Below are positions 59,761 through 64,000 of a stretch of 64,000 nt of DNA, piece after piece. This DNA is from Labilithrix sp. (lineage in GTDB: Bacteria; Myxococcota_A; Polyangia; Polyangiales; Polyangiaceae). Location: contig JAHBWE010000028.1 of assembly GCA_019637155.1 (NCBI GenBank), forward strand, positions 48,241-112,240. The letters are read 5' to 3'. The notes under the pieces are model-generated. The model was not told the DNA's origin. It saw nothing but the letters and a program-made list of their open reading frames with translations, and ran no database searches. A program made the translations under genes and the position numbers. Each line of letters starts with the position of its first letter. Positions within the stretch are counted from its first letter, which is position 1.

Positions 59761-62700
59761 ATGCGTTCGAAGCTCGCTCTGGTCTCGGTCGTTGGCCTTG
59801 TTGCGTGTCACGCTGGGGGCGGGGGGAAGACGGCGGAGAACGCGGCGTTTCGTGGTCCGTTCGTCGGGGCGAGCCAGGACCCTACCCTGCGCGGGGCGCG
59901 GCTGATCCCCGAGTCGGTCGACGAGACGACGACGTACGGCGCGGAGGCGGGCGGCGGGATGCGCGTGATCACGGCGGGGCTCCGCGTCGTGTCGTCGCCG
60001 AACGGCGCGCTCGTCGCGGCGGAGGATCGGCTCCAGCCCGCGCCCTCCCTCACCGTGAACCTGCCGGAGCGCCTCGGCGGCGGGTTCCTCTTCGTGCTCG
60101 GCACGCAGATCTGGCGCGCCGATCGCTGGCTCGCCGCCGCGAAGCCGATCTACAACGCGACGCAGGGCATCCAGGCGATCATCCCGGGGCTCGACCGCGT
60201 CTACGTGCGCTCGCCGAGCGTCACGACCGCGATCGACGGGCGGACGGGGCAGGTCCTCGATCTCGGACCGTGGCCCGCGAGCCCCTACGTCGCGAGCTAC
60301 GCCGCCGCCGACGGCTGGCGCGCCGCGGCGGTGACGGACATGCGCGGCGTCGTCGCGACGTTCGACGCCGGCGCGACGTGGCGCACGCTCGACCTGCCGA
60401 TCGAGGCGAAGCAGGTCGTCGCCGATCGCGACTCCCTCGCGATCGGCGGCTTCGAGGCCTCGCGCACGGAGGCCTGGTACGAGGTGCGGCCCGACGGGAG
60501 CATCGCGCGCCTCGCCGGTCCGCCGCGCGACTTGAAGACGAAGCTCACGCCGACGCCGGCGACGAGGTACGGCACGCCGTCGCCCGCGAAGACGGTGGCG
60601 GAGCCGAGCCCGAAGCCGCCGGAGCCGCGCGACGCGCAAGCCGACAAGGAAGACTTCGACGTGAAGACCTTCGGCAAGCGCCCGCTCGCCGCCGCGATCG
60701 AGGACGGCTGGCCGCTCACCGACGGGAGCGCCGTCGTCGCGCGCGACGGCGCGCTCGCCCGCATCCGCATCACGGACGGCGCGCTCCTCGAGGTCGTGCG
60801 CGACGCGTTCCCGCTCAAGCCCGCGCGCTGCCACCCGATCACCCTCACGCGTCCGAAGGCGATCGGCGCCTTCGGCTTCGTCTGCGGCGAGCCGCGCGGG
60901 ACGACCGTGCTCTACGCCTACGAGCCGCTGCGCGGTCGCCTCTCCGAGCTGAAGCGCTTCGACAAACCGCGCGTCGTCACCTCCTCCGGCAACGGCGCGA
61001 TCGCGGTGCGCGGCCCCTGCGCGGAGGACGGCGAGCCCACCCCGCCCGCGCGCCCCGAGCCCGCCAAGCTCGAGCGGGCGAAGGACGAGGACAAGTCGAA
61101 GGCGAAGGCGCCGGAGAAAGACGATAAAAAAGAGGAACCCAAGGAAGACAAGAAAGACGACAAACCCGCACCGACGACGACGCCACCGCCGCCCCAGAAC
61201 GAGATCCACCCGTACTGCGTGCTCGGCCACGACGACACCTGGCGCGAGATCCACGTCCGCGGCGACGTCGGCGGCGAGCGCGTCGTCGTCCTCTCCGACG
61301 GACGCATCGTCGTCGTCTCCCCGCCGCAAGGGATCGGCGCCCCCGCGCGCTTGACGATCCTCGACAAAGGCAAGGCGACGACCGCCGCGGTGACGTTCCC
61401 CAAGCTCACGGTCGAGAAGGCGCGCGTGCTCCGCCTCGGGCTGTGGCTCGACGGCTTCGAGGAGCGGCGGCCCAACGTCGTCGGCGGATGGATCGAGGCC
61501 GGCGGCGTGCTGATGGGCCTCGAGATCGCGCTCGACGGCAAGGCCGAGCCGGGCCAGTTCCTCCGCGACGCGGGCGTGCCGTTCGTGTCCGGCAAGTACG
61601 GCCTCGGCTGGACGCAGTCGCGCCGCGGCTACGAGACGATCGACGGCGGCATGACGTGGACGCCGATCGATCTCCCCGATCCGCTGCTGCCGACCTCGAA
61701 GGTCGAGCGCCGCGCGTGCGGTCCGATCGGCTGCATCGCGCACGGCTGGCTCCGCGTCGGCTGGGGCGAGCAGAAGCGAGAGGCGCCTCCCTCGGCGCCG
61801 CCCGCCGTCTACGGCTCCTCCGCCGTCGCCTCGCCTTCCCTCCAGCTCGCGTGCGAGCCGCTCGCGACCGCGCCGCCCGCCGTCCCCGCGCCGCGCACGA
61901 CCGCCGCGGAGGGCCGCGAGCCGACCCCCGCCCGCGTCAGCCACGGCCGGCCGGTGGCCTACGGGTCGAGCGGCGTGCTCGGCGGCGGCTTCAACGGCCT
62001 CCAGGAGCTACCTGCATTCTACAATCAACCCGCGGTCACGTTGCGCGACCCGGACCGAGGCATCAACCCGATCGAGATCCGCCAGATGCTCGACGGCGCG
62101 CAGAGCAGCGCGGGCCCGGTCGCGAAGCTCTACGGCTGGGGACCGCGGTCGGGAGACTGGGACACGCAGGGTCGCTGGCAGGTGAAGTGGCTCTCGCCGT
62201 TCCACGGCTGGCCCGAGGTGAAGGCGTCGCTGCCCACGCTCCCGCCGGCCCTCATCGTCGACATGACCCGCCTCACCGGCTACTCGTACGGCAGCTACAG
62301 CTACGGCGGGGCCCAGTCTCAGCTCGCGCAGGGCGACGACGGCTCGCACATGCTGCTCATCGCGAAGCGCTACATGGCCGGGCGCATCGACCCGACCCTC
62401 TTCGAGCTCGAGGCCGATCGCGCGCCGGTCGAGGTCCACCGCGCGGACGGCGAGCCGTTCGGCGACGTCGAAGGAGCGGTGCGCGTCTCGGGGCGCTGGT
62501 TCATCTCGACGCCGCCCGGCACCGCGACCCCCTACGGGACGCCGCAGGTCTCGTCGCAGACGATCATCTGGCAGGTCGAAGGCGGCGTCGCGCGCGAGCT
62601 CGTTCGCGTCCCGCGCGCGTCGTCCGAGGTCATGACCTTCACGACCTACGGCAGCTCCTCCCGCGGCGCGCGCCTCGCACGCCGCTCCGACGGCCGCGCG

Positions 62701-63156
62701 ATCGGGCTCGTCGCCGACGGTCAGCCGACGCCCGCGCGCACCAACGTCAGCACGCGCTGGGTCCTCCCGATCGATCTCGAGACCGGCGCGCTCGGCGAGC
62801 CCGAGCTCCTCGGCTACGTCGACCTCGCCGGACGAGCGCTCGACGCGTGCACCGACGACGTCGTCGGCTGGGTCCTCGACGCGCCGATGCCGAGCGGCAG
62901 CGCGGTGCGCGTGAAGCTCCCGAGAGGGAGCGGCCTCATCCAGAGCGCGCAGCTCCGCATGCGCCTCACGAGCGATCGCGCCTGCGTCGAGCGCGTCGGC
63001 GGCAACTACGACGGACAGTCCGCCGACCGCACCGCCCAGCTCGTTCGCCCCGGCGCCCCCACGCGGACGATGCTCCCGATGAAGCCCGGCGACATCGCCG
63101 TCAGCGCGATGAGCGCCCTCATGCGGTACCCCCTCCGCTGCACCGTTGCGAAGTGA
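59761..63156 (+). CDS. large lipoprotein with BNR/YCF48-like repeats
   Basis: A 1131-aa lipoprotein. ATG 59761 gives a signal ending in GLVAC; GGGGAGG directly precedes it, an unusually short spacing, so TTG 59752 in the same frame is possible. BNR-like blades include FDAGATWRTLDL and IDGGMTWTPIDL, as in sialidase-like and photosystem assembly propellers. A Lys/Glu/Pro-rich charged linker (around 435-485) splits it. The function is unknown; a surface location is likely. Its leader lies in the direct repeat upstream. Confidence 0.75.
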   Translation: MRSKLALVSVVGLVACHAGGGGKTAENAAFRGPFVGASQDPTLRGARLIPESVDETTTYGAEAGGGMRVITAGLRVVSSPNGALVAAEDRLQPAPSLTVNLPERLGGGFLFVLGTQIWRADRWLAAAKPIYNATQGIQAIIPGLDRVYVRSPSVTTAIDGRTGQVLDLGPWPASPYVASYAAADGWRAAAVTDMRGVVATFDAGATWRTLDLPIEAKQVVADRDSLAIGGFEASRTEAWYEVRPDGSIARLAGPPRDLKTKLTPTPATRYGTPSPAKTVAEPSPKPPEPRDAQADKEDFDVKTFGKRPLAAAIEDGWPLTDGSAVVARDGALARIRITDGALLEVVRDAFPLKPARCHPITLTRPKAIGAFGFVCGEPRGTTVLYAYEPLRGRLSELKRFDKPRVVTSSGNGAIAVRGPCAEDGEPTPPARPEPAKLERAKDEDKSKAKAPEKDDKKEEPKEDKKDDKPAPTTTPPPPQNEIHPYCVLGHDDTWREIHVRGDVGGERVVVLSDGRIVVVSPPQGIGAPARLTILDKGKATTAAVTFPKLTVEKARVLRLGLWLDGFEERRPNVVGGWIEAGGVLMGLEIALDGKAEPGQFLRDAGVPFVSGKYGLGWTQSRRGYETIDGGMTWTPIDLPDPLLPTSKVERRACGPIGCIAHGWLRVGWGEQKREAPPSAPPAVYGSSAVASPSLQLACEPLATAPPAVPAPRTTAAEGREPTPARVSHGRPVAYGSSGVLGGGFNGLQELPAFYNQPAVTLRDPDRGINPIEIRQMLDGAQSSAGPVAKLYGWGPRSGDWDTQGRWQVKWLSPFHGWPEVKASLPTLPPALIVDMTRLTGYSYGSYSYGGAQSQLAQGDDGSHMLLIAKRYMAGRIDPTLFELEADRAPVEVHRADGEPFGDVEGAVRVSGRWFISTPPGTATPYGTPQVSSQTIIWQVEGGVARELVRVPRASSEVMTFTTYGSSSRGARLARRSDGRAIGLVADGQPTPARTNVSTRWVLPIDLETGALGEPELLGYVDLAGRALDACTDDVVGWVLDAPMPSGSAVRVKLPRGSGLIQSAQLRMRLTSDRACVERVGGNYDGQSADRTAQLVRPGAPTRTMLPMKPGDIAVSAMSALMRYPLRCTVAK

Positions 63157-63306
63157 CACAACGACTCAGAGGCAACCTCATCAGCCGCTAACGTCGGATG
63201 CGGTCGTGCAAGAACGCAGCACCACGTCTTCCAGATCTGCATGGAAAACAGACCAGCTTTCACAAGTGAAGGGCCTAATTTACGAGCATTTGCGTGATAC
63301 GTTCAT

Positions 63307-63322
63307 TGGCACGTTCCTAGCA
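63307..63322 (+). promoter_or_regulatory. sigma54-like -24/-12 promoter inside an inverted repeat
   Basis: TGGCACGTTCCTAGCA differs from the TGGCACRNNNNTTGCW consensus at one position, with the invariant GG (63308-63309) and GC (63320-63321) exactly 10 bp apart. It sits inside the 12-bp near-perfect inverted repeat GGCACGTTCCTA / TAGGAATGTGCC (63308-63337). It would drive the lipoprotein gene at 63416. A 12-bp inverted repeat 37 bp upstream (63259-63270) could bind an activator. Confidence 0.55.
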
Positions 63323-63335
63323 TTGTAGGAATGTG

Positions 63336-63382
63336 CCCGCGCGGAGAGTGGCTGCCCCCCCGGCCCCTTCGCGCGGGTTTTT
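63336..63382 (+). terminator. terminator-like hairpin just downstream of the sigma54-like promoter
   Basis: CCCGCGCG (63336-63343) and CGCGCGGG (63370-63377) form an 8-bp stem with a 26-nt loop, followed by TTTTTC. It may end transcripts of the preceding gene, or act as an attenuator for the next one, since it begins about 3 nt after the predicted start site. Confidence 0.6.
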
Positions 63383-63415
63383 CTTTGTCCGGGCCAGCTG
63401 CTCGAATGAAGAGGT

Positions 63416-64000
63416 ATGCGCCGCGCTGTCATCGGGCTCGTCGTCGTCGCCGCATGTGGAGGCAAGCTCGCCGACGATCCGGTCGGGACGACGGAGAACG
63501 AGCGACCGGCCGATCGGCGCTCGAGCAGCGGAGGGAGCTCGTCCGGCTCGACCCCTCCGCCGATCGACGACGCCGTCACGCCGCTCGAGAACCGGTGCGG
63601 CGCCGACAGCGTCCCCTGCACGTCGAGCGCATGCGTGAGCCTCTCGTGCATCGGCGTCACGCACGTGCCGCTCGCCGGCGATCGCCTGATGGCGCGCGGG
63701 CTCGAGGACGTCGTCGTCGCGGCGAGCGCGGTCGCGAGCACGCTCGACGGATCGATCTCCACGCTGCGGCCCGCGAACGGCGATCCGAGCACGTACGAGA
63801 TCCGAAACGGCATCGGCTTCGTCCGCGCGCCGCAACCCGGCGGCGGACCGATCGGCGTCTGGACGTTCCGGCGCCTCGACGTGAGGGTCGGCGGCATCGT
63901 CTTCCAGGGCGACGCCGCCGCCGTCCTCGCCGCGCGCTCGGACGTGACGCTCGCGCCCGGCACCGTCCTCGACGTGAGCGCGCGCGGGCAGACGCCCGGC
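63416..64000 (+). CDS. surface lipoprotein, 3' end beyond the window
   Basis: A reading frame open to the window end (195 codons visible) starting at ATG 63416, with a GAAGAGG ribosome-binding-like sequence a few bases upstream. The signal ends in LVVVAAC (Cys14), then a Ser/Gly/Pro-rich linker and a short Cys cluster (CGADSVPCTSSACVSLSCIG). The later part (DVTLAPGTVLDVSARG) resembles beta-helix or adhesin-type sequence, like the exported parallel-beta proteins of this group. Complete length and function cannot be judged. Confidence 0.75.
   Translation, partial: MRRAVIGLVVVAACGGKLADDPVGTTENERPADRRSSSGGSSSGSTPPPIDDAVTPLENRCGADSVPCTSSACVSLSCIGVTHVPLAGDRLMARGLEDVVVAASAVASTLDGSISTLRPANGDPSTYEIRNGIGFVRAPQPGGGPIGVWTFRRLDVRVGGIVFQGDAAAVLAARSDVTLAPGTVLDVSARGQTPG

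Larger units (their letters stand above)
63157..63415. other. intergenic region with regulatory signals, no gene
   Basis: About 260 bp after the BNR-like gene, clearly more AT-rich than its surroundings. It contains the 12-bp inverted repeat TTCAC-AA-GTGAA (63259-63270), the sigma54-like promoter at 63307-63322 and a terminator-like hairpin at 63336-63382. The short open frames here have no credible start signal. Confidence 0.7.

Noticed and set aside
63146..63328. Short plus-strand frame overlapping the sigma54-like promoter
   Set aside because: No ribosome-binding site or conservation signal, and it runs through regulatory sequence.

Overview
The window is uniformly GC-rich (around 70 %, with strong G/C at third codon positions). 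It encodes a Gram-negative with many short-signal lipoproteins, Hanks-type Ser/Thr kinases, a PilZ protein, outer-membrane barrels, a TonB-dependent receptor, an ECF42-type sigma factor with YCII partners, and cytochrome-motif lipoproteins paired with a DUF1501 protein. This fits a soil myxobacterium (Myxococcota, probably Polyangiales); the placement is inference from gene content. I saw no rRNA, tRNA, CRISPR array, integrase or transposase.

Layout. 1-9.0 kb: end of a CPBP protease gene, a large ATPase/TPR/winged-helix regulator, a phospholipase-D-fold lipoprotein, a propeller lipoprotein with a CxxCH motif, a small basic protein with its own terminator, an unknown lipoprotein and an MBL hydrolase. 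9.0-16.9 kb: ppk1, a polytopic membrane protein, a DHH phosphoesterase coupled to a formyltransferase, a double-length GNAT protein and a BON protein; the last three end inside short tandem repeats that contain their stop codons. 17-23.5 kb: a PilZ protein with a long low-complexity linker, an unknown protein, a desaturase/MerR operon behind a near-consensus sigma70 promoter, and a GDPD. 23.5-24.4 kb: about 0.9 kb of degenerate CGCG-rich repeats with no convincing gene.

24.5-29.6 kb: a four-gene export cassette (two-CxxCH lipoprotein, two small lipoproteins, Tat-exported DUF1501 protein). 29.6-33.8 kb: a YcaQ-type glycosylase gene divergent from a predicted three-part surface protein (HExxH domain, TolB-like propeller, Omp85-like barrel). 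33.9-40.3 kb: Ser/Thr-linker lipoprotein, imelysin, HTTM membrane protein and FecA-like receptor, which read as a metal-uptake operon. 40.3-49.4 kb: unknown lipoprotein, aquaporin, secreted protein, kinase, a PaaK-like protein coupled to a SufS-like enzyme, AI-2E family membrane protein, HIT hydrolase, DUF3298-like lipoprotein. 49.4-57.8 kb: GH15 enzyme, CapA-like protein, a kinase with an N-terminal membrane domain, an operon of two YCII proteins, ECF42 sigma factor and a receiver-only regulator, then asd. 58-64 kb: three large surface lipoproteins, the last cut by the window edge and preceded by a sigma54-like promoter.

Most noteworthy: a dispersed multi-hairpin repeat present twice, 26 kb apart, with compensatory base-pair changes (30758-30841 and 56722-56819); repeat-borne stop codons at gene 3' ends; the DUF1501 cassette; the protease-propeller-barrel protein; and the sigma54-like promoter followed at once by a terminator-like hairpin.
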